64,000 bases of DNA from the NCBI GenBank assembly GCA_030604525.1, contig JAUVVQ010000009.1, positions 1 to 64,000 of the forward strand. The letters are read 5' to 3'. The DNA is from Phycisphaerae bacterium (lineage in GTDB: Bacteria > Planctomycetota > Phycisphaerae > Sedimentisphaerales > Anaerobacaceae). Shown here one piece after another: positions 48,703 through 57,182 of this stretch. A model generated the notes under the pieces. It searched no databases. It was not told where the DNA came from and saw only the letters and a list, made by a program, of their open reading frames with translations. The position numbers and the translations under genes were made by a program. The first letter of the stretch is position 1. Every line of letters starts with the position of its first letter.

Positions 48703-49953
48703 ATGAACAAAAATCACAATAAATTCGATAGAAGAAATTTCTTAAAAAGCATTGGAGCAGCAGGCCTGGGGTCGGTTTTCGCGGCAAGTTCCATACGGGC
48801 CGATGAAAGCAAATCCGGTTCCACCAAAGAGAAAGCAAAAGAAGAGGGAAAAAGCGAGTTCCCCCAGGTCCCGACAAGGAAGTTAGGTAAAACCGGCATC
48901 GACGTATCTACACTTTCTTTCGGTGCGATGTTCAATGTGATGGACAACCAGATTATCTTAAGAAACTGTCTTAAATGGGGCGTTACTTATTGGGATACCG
49001 CTTATGGCTATGCCGGCGGAAGAAGTGAGCAGGGAATAGGCCAATATCTCAAGAAAAATCCAGACATTCGCAAGAAGCTCTTTATTGTAACAAAAGCCTC
49101 GGGTGCGAATACCAATAGCCAAAGAGACAAGCGGCTTCAGACCTCCCTGGAAAGAATGAATACGGATTACGTGGATATGTACTACGGCATTCACGGACTT
49201 GATGACCCGGACCAGTTAACCAACGAATTACGGGATTGGGTAAAGAACGCAAAGAAAGAAGGATTAATCCGCTACTTCGGTTTCAGCACGCACGAAAATA
49301 TGGCGAATTGCCTGAAAGCAGCGGCTAAAACCGGCTGGATTGACGCCATAATGACAAGCTACAACTTCCGAGTTATGCAAAACTCTGAGATGAAGGAAGC
49401 TGTCCAAACCTGTCACAAGGCAGGCGTAGGCCTTATTGCTATGAAAACACAGGCTGGAGAACAAAAAATCAGAAGCGATGAAGACAAAAAACTCGCTGGA
49501 CATTTCCTCGAAAAAGGATACACCGAAGGACAAGCAAAAATTAAAGCCGTTCTGGAAGATGAAAGAATAAGCTCTGCCTGCGTTGGAATGAGGAGTATTA
49601 ACATCTTAACTGAAAACGTAGCAGCAGTACTTGATAAGACCAAGCTCACCGCTAAAGACAAGAAAGTCCTCGATACATATGCAGCAGCAACCTGCAGCGG
49701 TTATTGTATGGGCTGCTCACAAATTTGCAAACAAGCAGTTCCCCAGGTTCCACACGTCGCAAAAATAATGCGATATTTGATGTACAATAACAGCTATGGC
49801 GAACACGAAAGAGCTAAGAAGCTTTTTGCACAAATACCGGCAAACGTAAGGAGCAAACTTCTCACAACGGACTACTCAGCAGCAGAAACATGCTGTCCGC
49901 AGAATATGCCGATAGGTCAGCTAATGAACGAAGCTGTAAGAAAACTGGCATAA
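48703..49953 (+). CDS. Tat-exported aldo/keto reductase with Cys-rich C-terminus
   Basis: 416 residues from ATG 48703, eight bases after AGGAGG. The N-terminus FDRRNFLKSIGAAGLGSV is a twin-arginine signal. The barrel has VPTRKLGKTGIDVSTLSFGAM, then YWDTAYGYAGGRSEQGIG with the Asp and Tyr of the AKR tetrad, and VTKASGA with the Lys. The tail has CSGYCMGCSQIC, which suits a 4Fe-4S site, as in the family of predicted Fe-S aldo/keto reductases. NADPH use in the periplasm is uncertain. It is last of the DUF6599 operon and may receive electrons from the polyferredoxin. Confidence 0.87.
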   Translation: MNKNHNKFDRRNFLKSIGAAGLGSVFAASSIRADESKSGSTKEKAKEEGKSEFPQVPTRKLGKTGIDVSTLSFGAMFNVMDNQIILRNCLKWGVTYWDTAYGYAGGRSEQGIGQYLKKNPDIRKKLFIVTKASGANTNSQRDKRLQTSLERMNTDYVDMYYGIHGLDDPDQLTNELRDWVKNAKKEGLIRYFGFSTHENMANCLKAAAKTGWIDAIMTSYNFRVMQNSEMKEAVQTCHKAGVGLIAMKTQAGEQKIRSDEDKKLAGHFLEKGYTEGQAKIKAVLEDERISSACVGMRSINILTENVAAVLDKTKLTAKDKKVLDTYAAATCSGYCMGCSQICKQAVPQVPHVAKIMRYLMYNNSYGEHERAKKLFAQIPANVRSKLLTTDYSAAETCCPQNMPIGQLMNEAVRKLA

Positions 49954-50054
49954 AGATATCGGTTGATTCCGTGACTGACAGAGCTATTCTGCCAAAAAGC
50001 TGCAGACAAAGACCTTGCAATTAATGGCTTTCAGTTTAACAGAAAAGATTAATC

Positions 50055-50088
50055 GGGGCATACTGGAAATGGAGTTCTTGTGTGCCCC
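50055..50088. terminator. Hairpin behind the aldo/keto reductase gene
   Basis: GGGGCATAC (50055-50063) pairs with GTGTGCCCC (50080-50088) through nine pairs including one G-U, with a 16-base loop. No T-run follows, so it is either a factor-dependent terminator or an mRNA stabiliser for the operon that ends at 49953. Confidence 0.45.
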
Positions 50089-50135
50089 TAACTTATTTGC
50101 AGGCAAGGGCTTATGGACTATTTGAAATAATTTCC

Positions 50136-50165
50136 TTGATTTTACTATTGGATTTTAGGTATAAT
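50136..50165 (+). promoter_or_regulatory. Sigma-70-type promoter of the small transcription unit
   Basis: TTGATT (50136-50141) and TATAAT (50160-50165), 18 bp spacer, 41 bp before the small start codon. An 18 bp spacing and exact -10 box make it plausible. Confidence 0.6.
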
Positions 50166-50206
50166 AGTGTAACGTTATTAGAAGGACTTTTGGGGGTAAT
50201 ATTAAA

Positions 50207-50308
50207 ATGGCAATAAAAAGAATTTATAATGAGTTCTGGGTTCCTTTTACTATGACTAAACGTCGTATTTTAGTTCTGGCAATTGCCAGTTATATTGCTC
50301 TTTGTTAA
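50207..50308 (+). CDS. 33-residue basic/hydrophobic small protein
   Basis: ATG with GGGGG ten bases upstream, stop TAA at 50306-50308. The product MAIKRIYNEFWVPFTMTKRR continues into a hydrophobic end (ILVLAIASYIALC). It is net positive and could be a single-span membrane micropeptide, or the leader peptide of an RNA element. It sits alone between its own promoter and an intrinsic terminator. I recognise no family. Confidence 0.5.
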   Translation: MAIKRIYNEFWVPFTMTKRRILVLAIASYIALC

Positions 50309-50336
50309 AAATCTTTTTGATTTTGACCTCTATCCG

Positions 50337-50364
50337 GACCGCCTTTTTCAGGCGGTCTCTTTTT
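50337..50364 (+). terminator. Intrinsic terminator of the small transcription unit
   Basis: GACCGCC (50337-50343), loop TTTTTCA, GGCGGTC (50351-50357), then TCTTTTT. Seven pairs and a T-run make a strong terminator. Confidence 0.85.
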
Positions 50365-50461
50365 GCGCCAAATCAGGGTAAATGTTTGACATTATGACAC
50401 TCAAAATTTATATTCAAGGCGTCGATTAAGGAAAAAACAATAAATATTAAGGAGCAAGCGA

Positions 50462-51436
50462 ATGATAATTGTCACTGGAGGCGCCGGCTTTATAGGTTCA
50501 GCTTTAATCGCCGCTTTAAATGGACGCGGCGTTAGCGACATTCTGGTAGTCGATGAACTATCAAAAGACGCAATTCCAGGCTGCGAAAAGTGGAAGAATT
50601 TGCGCAATTTATCCTTTGCCGACTATATCGAAAAAGATGATTTCCTCCAAATGGTCATTGAGAATAAATTTAGTGCCCCTGTCAAAACGGTTTTTCACCT
50701 CGGAGCTTGTTCAAGCACAACGGAAACCAACGCAGCATACCTTATTAAAAACAATTATGAATATACGAAGCTTTTGGCTCAATGGGCAACTTCTGAGAAA
50801 ATCCGTTTTATTTATGCTTCCAGCGCAGCTACTTACGGCGACGGCTCAGCCGGCTTCAGCGATAACGAACAAGCAATAGAAAAGCTTAAACCGTTAAATA
50901 TGTACGGCTATTCAAAACATCTGTTTGACCTCTGGGCAAAAAGAGCAGGCCTTTTAAAAAACATTGCCGGTCTCAAATTTTTTAATGTCTTTGGGCCGAA
51001 CGAATATCATAAGGCCGATATGAGAAGCTTCGTATTAAAAGCTTACGAACAGATAAACGCAAAAGGTAAAGTGCAGCTCTTCAAATCACATAATCCCGAA
51101 TATGCCGACGGCGAATATCTGCGCGACTTTATCTATGTAAAAGACGCTGTCGATATGACACTTTTTTTCTATGACAATCCGAAAGTTTCCGGCCTGTTCA
51201 ATATCGGCACAGGTAAAGCCCGCAACTGGAACGATTTGGTAAAAGCGGTCTTCTCCGCTATGGGAAAAAAGCCGAACATCGAATATATCACAATGCCCGA
51301 ATCAATCCGCAGCCAATACCAATACTTCACTGAAGCCGACATTACAAAACTCCGCAACGCCGGCTATGATAAAAAAACTACCACTCTTGAAAACGCTATC
51401 AACAACTATGTCAAAAATCACCTGCAGCAAGAGTAA
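50462..51436 (+). CDS. hldD: ADP-L-glycero-D-manno-heptose-6-epimerase
   Basis: 324 residues, correct length. It begins MIIVTGGAGFIGSALIAALN, the NADP-binding Rossmann motif, then FHLGACSSTTETNA, the catalytic YGYSKHLFD with Tyr and Lys, and FNVFGPNEYHKADMRS. The enzyme makes the L,D-heptose nucleotide used in LPS inner core. This supports a Gram-negative cell envelope. AAGGAG precedes the start. tyrS follows 118 bp on. Confidence 0.95.
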   Translation: MIIVTGGAGFIGSALIAALNGRGVSDILVVDELSKDAIPGCEKWKNLRNLSFADYIEKDDFLQMVIENKFSAPVKTVFHLGACSSTTETNAAYLIKNNYEYTKLLAQWATSEKIRFIYASSAATYGDGSAGFSDNEQAIEKLKPLNMYGYSKHLFDLWAKRAGLLKNIAGLKFFNVFGPNEYHKADMRSFVLKAYEQINAKGKVQLFKSHNPEYADGEYLRDFIYVKDAVDMTLFFYDNPKVSGLFNIGTGKARNWNDLVKAVFSAMGKKPNIEYITMPESIRSQYQYFTEADITKLRNAGYDKKTTTLENAINNYVKNHLQQE

Positions 51437-51554
51437 AACACTTTTCCAGGTAATTTCCGGTTTTTATTCCATCAGCAGTTCGGCTCTTGCCTGTTTTGCA
51501 ATTTTCAGTTATAATTCTTCTCCTTAGGAATCCTGAATTTCTTGAGATGAGCTT

Positions 51555-52763
51555 ATGAAAAAAGAAATTAAAGAACAGTTGGAATTTTTAAAAAGAGGAG
51601 TAATCGAGCTTTTCACGGAACAGGAGCTTGCAAAGAAACTCGAAGATTCTACCCGACAAGGCCGGCAGTTAAGAATCAAGCTCGGACTTGACCCAACCAG
51701 TCCGGATATCCATCTCGGCCACACTGTAGTGCTTAGAAAAATGCGCCAGTTCCAGTACCTCGGCCACAAAGCCGTTCTTATCATCGGAGATTATACCGCC
51801 CGTATCGGAGACCCCTCAGGCCAAAATACAACCAGGCCGATGCTCTCAGCAGAGCAAATCAAAGAAAACGCAAAAACCTATCTGGACCAGGCGGGAAAGG
51901 TGCTTGACACTTCCGAAGAAAAACTCGAGGTGAGAAATAATAGCAAATGGATTGAAAAGCTAACCGCCATCGAAATAATTCAACTCGTTGCCAAAAAAAC
52001 AGTCGCACAAATGCTTCAGCGAGACAGCTTCAAAAAGCGGCTTAGTGCCAACGAAGATATCTTTATGCATGAATTCCTGTATCCCATTATGCAAGGTTAT
52101 GATTCCGTGATGGTAAAAAGTGATGTCGAGTTAGGCGGCACGGACCAAACCTTCAATAACCTGGTAGGAAGAGATATCCAGCGGGCTTATGGACAAGAGC
52201 CGCAGATAGTAATCACTATGCCCATCCTCGTCGGACTCGACGGCACTGAGAAAATGAGCAAATCCAAAGGTAATTACATCGGTGTTACAGACAAACCCTC
52301 GGATATGTTCGGCAAGGTTATGAGCATATCGGATGAGATGATGGAAAATTATTTCACTCTTCTAACTGACCTCTCTGCAGAAAGAATAGCTGAACTCACT
52401 AACCCTGATAAAACCCATCCTAAAGAGGCGAAAGTTCTGCTGGGCAAAACAATCGTCAGTCAGTTTTATGACGAACAAACCGCCCAAAAAGCCGCTATGG
52501 AATTCCAGAAGGTTTTCGCCGACGATGAATTGCCGGAGGATATGCCCGAAATTGATATTGACGCTCAGCCAATCTCCGCTAAAAAACTCCTGCTGCACTG
52601 CAAACTCGTATCAACCGGCGGCGAAGCAAAAAGAATGATAAAACAATCAGCGGTAACCATCGACGGCGAGAAAATACAAGACCCTAATATAGAAATCACC
52701 CCGAAAAACAATATGGTTATCCAGGTCGGAAAAAGAAAATTCGCAAAATTAAGGTTACGTTAA
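51555..52763 (+). CDS. tyrS: Tyrosyl-tRNA synthetase
   Basis: 402 residues. The HIGH motif is HLGH at 53-56, preceded by LGLDPTSPDI, and KMSKSKGN is near 235. The C-terminal S4 RNA-binding domain includes LLLHCKLVSTGGEAKRMIKQ and ends IQVGKRKFAKLRLR. It charges tRNA-Tyr. The last 26 bases of identity with a second copy at 53807 are described separately. The start has a weak Shine-Dalgarno sequence. Not broken. Confidence 0.96.
   Translation: MKKEIKEQLEFLKRGVIELFTEQELAKKLEDSTRQGRQLRIKLGLDPTSPDIHLGHTVVLRKMRQFQYLGHKAVLIIGDYTARIGDPSGQNTTRPMLSAEQIKENAKTYLDQAGKVLDTSEEKLEVRNNSKWIEKLTAIEIIQLVAKKTVAQMLQRDSFKKRLSANEDIFMHEFLYPIMQGYDSVMVKSDVELGGTDQTFNNLVGRDIQRAYGQEPQIVITMPILVGLDGTEKMSKSKGNYIGVTDKPSDMFGKVMSISDEMMENYFTLLTDLSAERIAELTNPDKTHPKEAKVLLGKTIVSQFYDEQTAQKAAMEFQKVFADDELPEDMPEIDIDAQPISAKKLLLHCKLVSTGGEAKRMIKQSAVTIDGEKIQDPNIEITPKNNMVIQVGKRKFAKLRLR
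52719..52744 (+). repeat. 26 bp direct repeat, copy 1 (tyrS 3' end)
   Basis: Part of the tyrS coding end, beginning ATCCAGGTCGG and ending AAATTCGC. An identical 26-mer lies at 53807-53832, 1088 bp away, enclosing the nucleotidyltransferase pair. Confidence 0.9.
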
Positions 52764-52845
52764 GATTTATCTGCTTATCAGCAGTAGTTCCTATTTCGTG
52801 TTTTTGATATCTCCTTACACAGACAAACGTTACAAGGACTGATGT

Positions 52846-53391
52846 ATGAGCGAAGAGCTTGAAGTACTGAGAATAGTAACTCTGCGATTAAAAAAAGCAA
52901 ATATCCCCTATATGATTTCCGGTTCTATAGCCGGTAATTATTATACCATCCCGCGAATGACAAGAGATATAGATATTGTAGTAGAATTGTCTCAGCCGGA
53001 TATCGACAGGTTCCTTGAACTCTTCCAAGAGGACTTTTATCTCGATGAAAAGATAATAAAAAAAGAAATCTTGAAACAGGGAATGTTCAATTTAATCCAC
53101 AATCAATATGTCATCAAAGTGGACTTCATCGTCAGAAAATCTTCTGCGTATAATGAAACCGCCTTTTCGCGAAGGAAAAAAGTTTTAATTGAAGACAGTC
53201 CTATGTGGTTTATCTCGCCGGAGGACCTGGTTATATCCAAACTCAGATGGGCAAAGAACAGCCGCTCGGAAATGCAGATAAGAGACGTGCAGAACCTGAT
53301 GAAAACCGTTGCTGATTTAGATATTAAATATATTGAAAACTGGGTCTCGAAGCTCTCTCTGGAGCAGATTTATCAAGAGGCAAAAGGATGA
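52846..53391 (+). CDS. Predicted nucleotidyltransferase (AbiEii/DUF6036-like)
   Basis: 181 residues; AAGGA lies nine bases before the ATG. The fold signature is SGSIAGNYYTIPRMTRDIDI, where GS and the DxD-type pair DID coordinate Mg-NTP, followed by IKVDFIVRKSSAYNE with the third Asp, and WFISPEDLVISKLRWAKN. It resembles AbiEii-type toxins and DUF6036 proteins. It overlaps the next gene by four bases. Whether it acts as toxin, on tRNA, or on a small molecule is unknown. The pair is bracketed by a duplicated tyrS end. Confidence 0.82.
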   Translation: MSEELEVLRIVTLRLKKANIPYMISGSIAGNYYTIPRMTRDIDIVVELSQPDIDRFLELFQEDFYLDEKIIKKEILKQGMFNLIHNQYVIKVDFIVRKSSAYNETAFSRRKKVLIEDSPMWFISPEDLVISKLRWAKNSRSEMQIRDVQNLMKTVADLDIKYIENWVSKLSLEQIYQEAKG

Positions 53392-53654
53392 ATGATACTC
53401 ACCCCAAAACAGCTCAGCGTTTTGTAAACTTAATGATGAGCAAATCCAACGAGCAGCGCCTGTTTATGGGCTTCTCTATGTATGATACCGCCAGGCAGAT
53501 AGTACAAAACGCTATTTGCAATCAAAATCCGACAATAACATCCGATGCGATGAAAAAAGAAATTTTCTTAAGGTTCTACGGACAGCAGTTCAGCCAGGCC
53601 CAGATTGAAAGGATACTGCCGATGCTCACCCAAGGCAGCAAACACCAGGAATAA
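53388..53654 (+). CDS. Small partner of the nucleotidyltransferase
   Basis: 88 residues starting with an ATGA overlap of the previous stop. The core is RFVNLMMSKSNEQRLFMGFS, MYDTARQIVQNAI, and KEIFLRFYGQQF. Such 85-95 residue proteins occur beside predicted nucleotidyltransferases in many bacteria, so the two are likely a unit. It has no DNA-binding motif that would mark an antitoxin. Function unknown; a binding or substrate-presenting partner is a reasonable guess. Confidence 0.72.
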   Translation: MNDTHPKTAQRFVNLMMSKSNEQRLFMGFSMYDTARQIVQNAICNQNPTITSDAMKKEIFLRFYGQQFSQAQIERILPMLTQGSKHQE

Positions 53655-54075
53655 ACAAGAGCTTTTCACACACCCTTGAGGGAACGCTATCTGCTTTTAG
53701 CAAAATATTGATAAAACGCCGCAGGCGTTATCCCCGCAGACCATTTAAATTATCATTATAATTACTAAGCCCAACAAACAAATCACCACCCTCCGAAGGC
53801 ATGCTCATCCAGGTCGGAAAAAGAAAATTCGCCAAACTACAAGTAAGATAAAAAGCGACGGAGAACACCGAGAAAATAAAACTCAGCCACGACAAGGCAC
53901 AAAAAACACGGGGAAAATGTCTCTTTTGCTTCTCAGCTTTTTCACGGCTGTCTTCTCCCCTTATTTAATTAGTATCAACCACCTGTTAATCCACCTCTAA
54001 CTTTCCTCCATAACCTGCGAAATCTGCGACGAAAAAAACCGTGCAATCCACGAAATACACGGTTATAATAATAAT
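53655..54075. other. Intergenic region holding the tyrS remnant and two hairpins
   Basis: Besides the tyrS remnant there is ACGCC-GCA-GGCGT near 53715-53730 directly behind the partner gene, and ACCGTG...CACGGT near 54042-54065 before the next start. No T-run makes either a sure terminator. The rest, 53850-54040, shows nothing. Confidence 0.5.
53770..53851 (+). pseudogene. tyrS: Displaced remnant of a tyrS 3' end
   Basis: The stretch reads PNKQIT, then after a frame change MLIQVGKRKFAKLQVR and stop TAA at 53849-53851. tyrS itself ends PNIEIT...MVIQVGKRKFAKLRLR. Positions 53807-53832 match tyrS base for base, while flanks differ, as in a second, partly decayed copy. The rest of tyrS is absent here. 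Confidence 0.75.
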
Positions 54076-54657
54076 ATGAAACTGCCTGAATTACAAAACA
54101 GTGAAAAATACGTCGGCCTGTATGTGGTCGATTTCGGTGAGCATACCGGCGTCGGATTTACCGCACAAGAGGTCACAGAAATCCTGGAAAGTGAAAAATA
54201 TCGGGACTGCAGGGTCTATAAAATACATCGGGCGTATCCGAACGGAGGGCTTGAGTTAAAGGGAATATCCCATCAAACATTCCATCTCGAAGCCGGCATG
54301 TTTTTCTACTCCCGGGAACTTGAGACGGCTCGAAACGATTTCCAAAAACTTATCAGTCTGGCAAATCACTCGAAACCGCCCTGCCGAGCAAAACTCCATT
54401 TAGCAGAATACAATGAGAAGAAATTCGCAGCAGCCCTCATATATCCTGCCGAATATGATGATGAGGTAAGCTCCTGGCTATTGGATGAAGATTACAAAAC
54501 CACAGGCGCAGCAGAAGGTGGAACCGGTGCGGTTCAGAGATATTATGATGCAAAAGTCAAAGTTTTAGAACGTAAACAGATTTACGGTAAAGAACAATCC
54601 GAGAGTAGAAGCGGCGAAGCCCTGTTGGCCAACCTAAAAAAAACTGTTCAAAGATAA
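54076..54657 (+). CDS. Hypothetical protein, 193 aa
   Basis: No recognised family. The N-terminal part KYVGLYVVDFGEHTGVGFTA and FTAQEVTEILES is alpha/beta in composition; LHLAEYNEKKFAAALIYPAEYDDE and VSSWLLDEDYKTTG follow. No signal peptide or membrane segment. The start has no obvious RBS but is preceded by a hairpin and AT-rich bases. It could be a planctomycetal core gene, since it sits in an ordinary setting before the ribonucleotide reductase. Confidence 0.65.
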   Translation: MKLPELQNSEKYVGLYVVDFGEHTGVGFTAQEVTEILESEKYRDCRVYKIHRAYPNGGLELKGISHQTFHLEAGMFFYSRELETARNDFQKLISLANHSKPPCRAKLHLAEYNEKKFAAALIYPAEYDDEVSSWLLDEDYKTTGAAEGGTGAVQRYYDAKVKVLERKQIYGKEQSESRSGEALLANLKKTVQR

Positions 54658-54951
54658 ACCCGTATTAAGTGGACCACAATGATATTTCATTCGAGGACAA
54701 ACAAGTTGCTCGGACACATTGCTGCCGTCCTCATTCCAGGATTCGGAAAAAATAAAACTGAGCCGACTTCCCGGGACCTCCGCTCCTCCGAGTTCAAAAC
54801 CAGCACACAACTGATGGGAATCCGCTTTAATGACAGAATTCGGCAGGTCTTCAGATTCAAATGGCTCAAAATAAAAAGAAATAATAAAAAAGATATTTGA
54901 CTGCAATAACTTAACGCTTAGCAGCTTACTTTCTTGATTTTAAGGTGTCTT

Positions 54952-56802
54952 ATGGTTGATATTGACATAAAACCAGCACCGGGTCAGGAACCGCATCTTA
55001 GTGACAACGCCCTGACCGTTCTTCAAAGCCGATATTTAGTCAAGGACAAAAAGGGTAATTGTATAGAACTGCCTTCAGAGCTCCTCAGCAGAGCCGCACT
55101 GCTGGCATCCGAAGCAGAGTTAAAATACGGCGCCGCCCAAAGCGACCTCAAAAAGTGGCACAGAAGATTCTATGATTTAATGGCATCACTTAAGTTCCTG
55201 CCCAATTCGCCGACTCTTATGAACGCAAAACGCCCAAAGGGGATGCTCAGCGCCTGCTTCGTCCTCCCCATCGAAGACAGCATAGATGCTATATTCGAAA
55301 CGGTCAAGCAGACCGCTTTGATACAAAAGGCGGGAGGAGGGACGGGCTTTTCATTTGATAAATTACGTCCAACAGGCGACAGGGTCGCATCCAGCGGCGG
55401 AACTACATCAGGACCCATCAGTTTCTGGCGAGTGTTTTCTGAGACAACCAATGCTATCCAACAGGGTGCTTTCCGCAGAGGCGCCAATATGGGAATGATG
55501 AGTGTCGAGCATCCTGACATTCTCAAATTTATGTATGCCAAACAGAATTTGAAGGCATTTACCAACTTTAACACCTCTGTAAAGATTACTGATAAATGGA
55601 TGAAAGAGGTCCTGAAAGGCGGCAAGGCGCTGCATATAGTTGAAAATCCGCGGACACGGGAACGGTTTTTAATACCTAAGGGTATAGACGTCGAAAACTG
55701 CACAATTAAAGACCTTGTTAAAGTAACCGAAAAATCTGAACCCAAAGCCGGCAGAGCCGGGCGATTTTACACAGTCGGCGACATCTGGAATATAATTATT
55801 AAAAACGCTCACAAAACCGGTGAGCCGGGAGTGGCCTTTATCGATAGAATAAACAAGGACAATCCAACACCGGCCTTAGGCAGTATAGAAGCCACAAATC
55901 CCTGTGGTGAGCAACCGCTCCTGCCATACGAAGCCTGCACGCTTGGCAGTATCAATCTCGTCAAGTTCATCCGCTCCGCCACCGGCAAAACAGAGATTGA
56001 CTGGGAGCAGCTTGGAAAAACAGTCGAGCTGGCTGTCAGATTCTTAGACAATATACTCGATGTTACCGAATATCCCGTCAGAGAAATAATACGACTGACG
56101 CAGGCGAATAGAAAAATCGGGCTGGGAATTATGGGCTTCGCAGACTCTTTGTTTCTGCTCGGCATACCTTATGACAGCGATAAAGGCATACAGCTCGCCG
56201 AAACAATAATGAGCTTTATCAACAAACAAGCACGCAAAGCCAGTCGTAAGCTTGCAGATATGCGAGGACCGTTTCCAAACTGGTACGAAAGCAAATGGCG
56301 AAAAGAAAAAAATATCAAAATACGCAACGCATCGCTGACCTGTATCGCCCCGACGGGCACGATAAGTATCATTGCCGACTGCTCAGGGGGAATAGAGCCG
56401 ATTTATTCACTGATATTTACAAGACAGATACTCAGTGGAGAAAAACTAATTCAGGTAAATCCGATTTTTAAGCAAATTGCTCAAAGCCGGGGTTTTTACA
56501 GCAAAGAGTTGGAAGCAGAAATCAGCAAGACAGGCGGTATTCAGAAGGAGAAAAAAATCCCCCCTGAAATCAGAAAAATATTCAAATGTGCCTATGATAT
56601 CCAACCCGAATGGCATATACAAATGCAGGCAGCTTTTCAGAAACACTGCGATGCAGCCGTGAGCAAGACCATAAATTTCCCGGAGCAAGTACCAATAAAA
56701 ACGGTAGATAAGGCCTATAAGCTCGCTTATGAGCTTGACTGTAAAGGAGTTACGGTCTATCGCAGAGGCTGTCGCGAAAGCGAACCAATGTGTATTTGTT
56801 AA
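54952..56802 (+). CDS. nrdJ: Adenosylcobalamin-dependent ribonucleotide reductase, class II
   Basis: 616 residues from ATG 54952 with AAGGTG upstream. It carries FLPNSPTLMNA, GMLSACFVLPIEDS with the first redox Cys, GGTGFSFDKLRPTGD, RRGANMGMM, and NPCGEQPLLPYEACTLGSINL with the radical Cys and the Glu. The C-terminal tail GVTVYRRGCRESEPMCIC supplies the reductant Cys pair, close to the usual CxxC form. It makes dNDPs or dNTPs without oxygen, fitting an anaerobic or microaerobic life and a need for B12. No cobalamin riboswitch was seen upstream. Confidence 0.95.
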   Translation: MVDIDIKPAPGQEPHLSDNALTVLQSRYLVKDKKGNCIELPSELLSRAALLASEAELKYGAAQSDLKKWHRRFYDLMASLKFLPNSPTLMNAKRPKGMLSACFVLPIEDSIDAIFETVKQTALIQKAGGGTGFSFDKLRPTGDRVASSGGTTSGPISFWRVFSETTNAIQQGAFRRGANMGMMSVEHPDILKFMYAKQNLKAFTNFNTSVKITDKWMKEVLKGGKALHIVENPRTRERFLIPKGIDVENCTIKDLVKVTEKSEPKAGRAGRFYTVGDIWNIIIKNAHKTGEPGVAFIDRINKDNPTPALGSIEATNPCGEQPLLPYEACTLGSINLVKFIRSATGKTEIDWEQLGKTVELAVRFLDNILDVTEYPVREIIRLTQANRKIGLGIMGFADSLFLLGIPYDSDKGIQLAETIMSFINKQARKASRKLADMRGPFPNWYESKWRKEKNIKIRNASLTCIAPTGTISIIADCSGGIEPIYSLIFTRQILSGEKLIQVNPIFKQIAQSRGFYSKELEAEISKTGGIQKEKKIPPEIRKIFKCAYDIQPEWHIQMQAAFQKHCDAAVSKTINFPEQVPIKTVDKAYKLAYELDCKGVTVYRRGCRESEPMCIC

Positions 56803-56927
56803 TCCAAACGAAAAAAAACGAGCTTTTCAGAGGATTGGGGGGCTTTTACATTTCTAAGACGTATTTTTAAAGGCAAAACAATTAAGTAGACGATATTCAT
56901 TAGTGGAAAGCATTTTCTCCCCTCCGG

Positions 56928-56967
56928 AAAACATCGAGCAATAGGAAGTTGCTCGATGTTTTCTTTT
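56928..56967 (+). terminator. Strong intrinsic terminator behind nrdJ
   Basis: AAAACATCGAGCAA (56928-56941) pairs perfectly with TTGCTCGATGTTTT (56949-56962) across a 7-base loop, followed by CTTTTC. A 14 bp stem ending in T's terminates nrdJ; it would also work on the minus strand because the 5' arm begins with A's. Confidence 0.85.
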
Positions 56968-57070
56968 CAAAAGCTCAAACCTGCTGAATCTCATTGTAAC
57001 TTTGACCGCTGACTTCATTATACAAACCGATAAGACAGGTTACAGATTATGCTAAAAACATAATTAGTAT

Positions 57071-57182
57071 CTGTTGTCAAAACAGTATTTTTCTCATTCC
57101 TGCGGAAGCAGGAATCCAGTTTTTTGCTTGCTAACTCTGTTTTCACCGGGTTAACTTCATCGATTTTCGCTTTCCGCAACAG
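57071..57182 (-). mobile_element. Second copy of the MITE-like palindromic element
   Basis: On the minus strand it starts CTGTTGCGGAAAGC, contains GGTGAAAACAG, AAAAAACTGGATTCC and the hairpin ATTCCTGC-GGAA-GCAGGAAT (57096-57115), and ends TTTTGACAACAG. It aligns along its length with the element at 14989-15105. It sits exactly where the GH97 reading frame is lost. No clear target duplication remains. Confidence 0.7.

Noticed and set aside
54634-54933. Two overlapping frames (90 codons minus, 73 codons plus) before nrdJ
   Set aside because: Neither has an RBS or a recognisable family; both could be chance. The stretch is treated as an intergenic region.
54658-54951. Cobalamin riboswitch before nrdJ
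   Set aside because: No B12-box-like sequence (GCCACTG) was seen.
55170-55745. 191-codon open frame antisense to nrdJ
   Set aside because: It is opposite conserved ribonucleotide reductase motifs and has no family signature.
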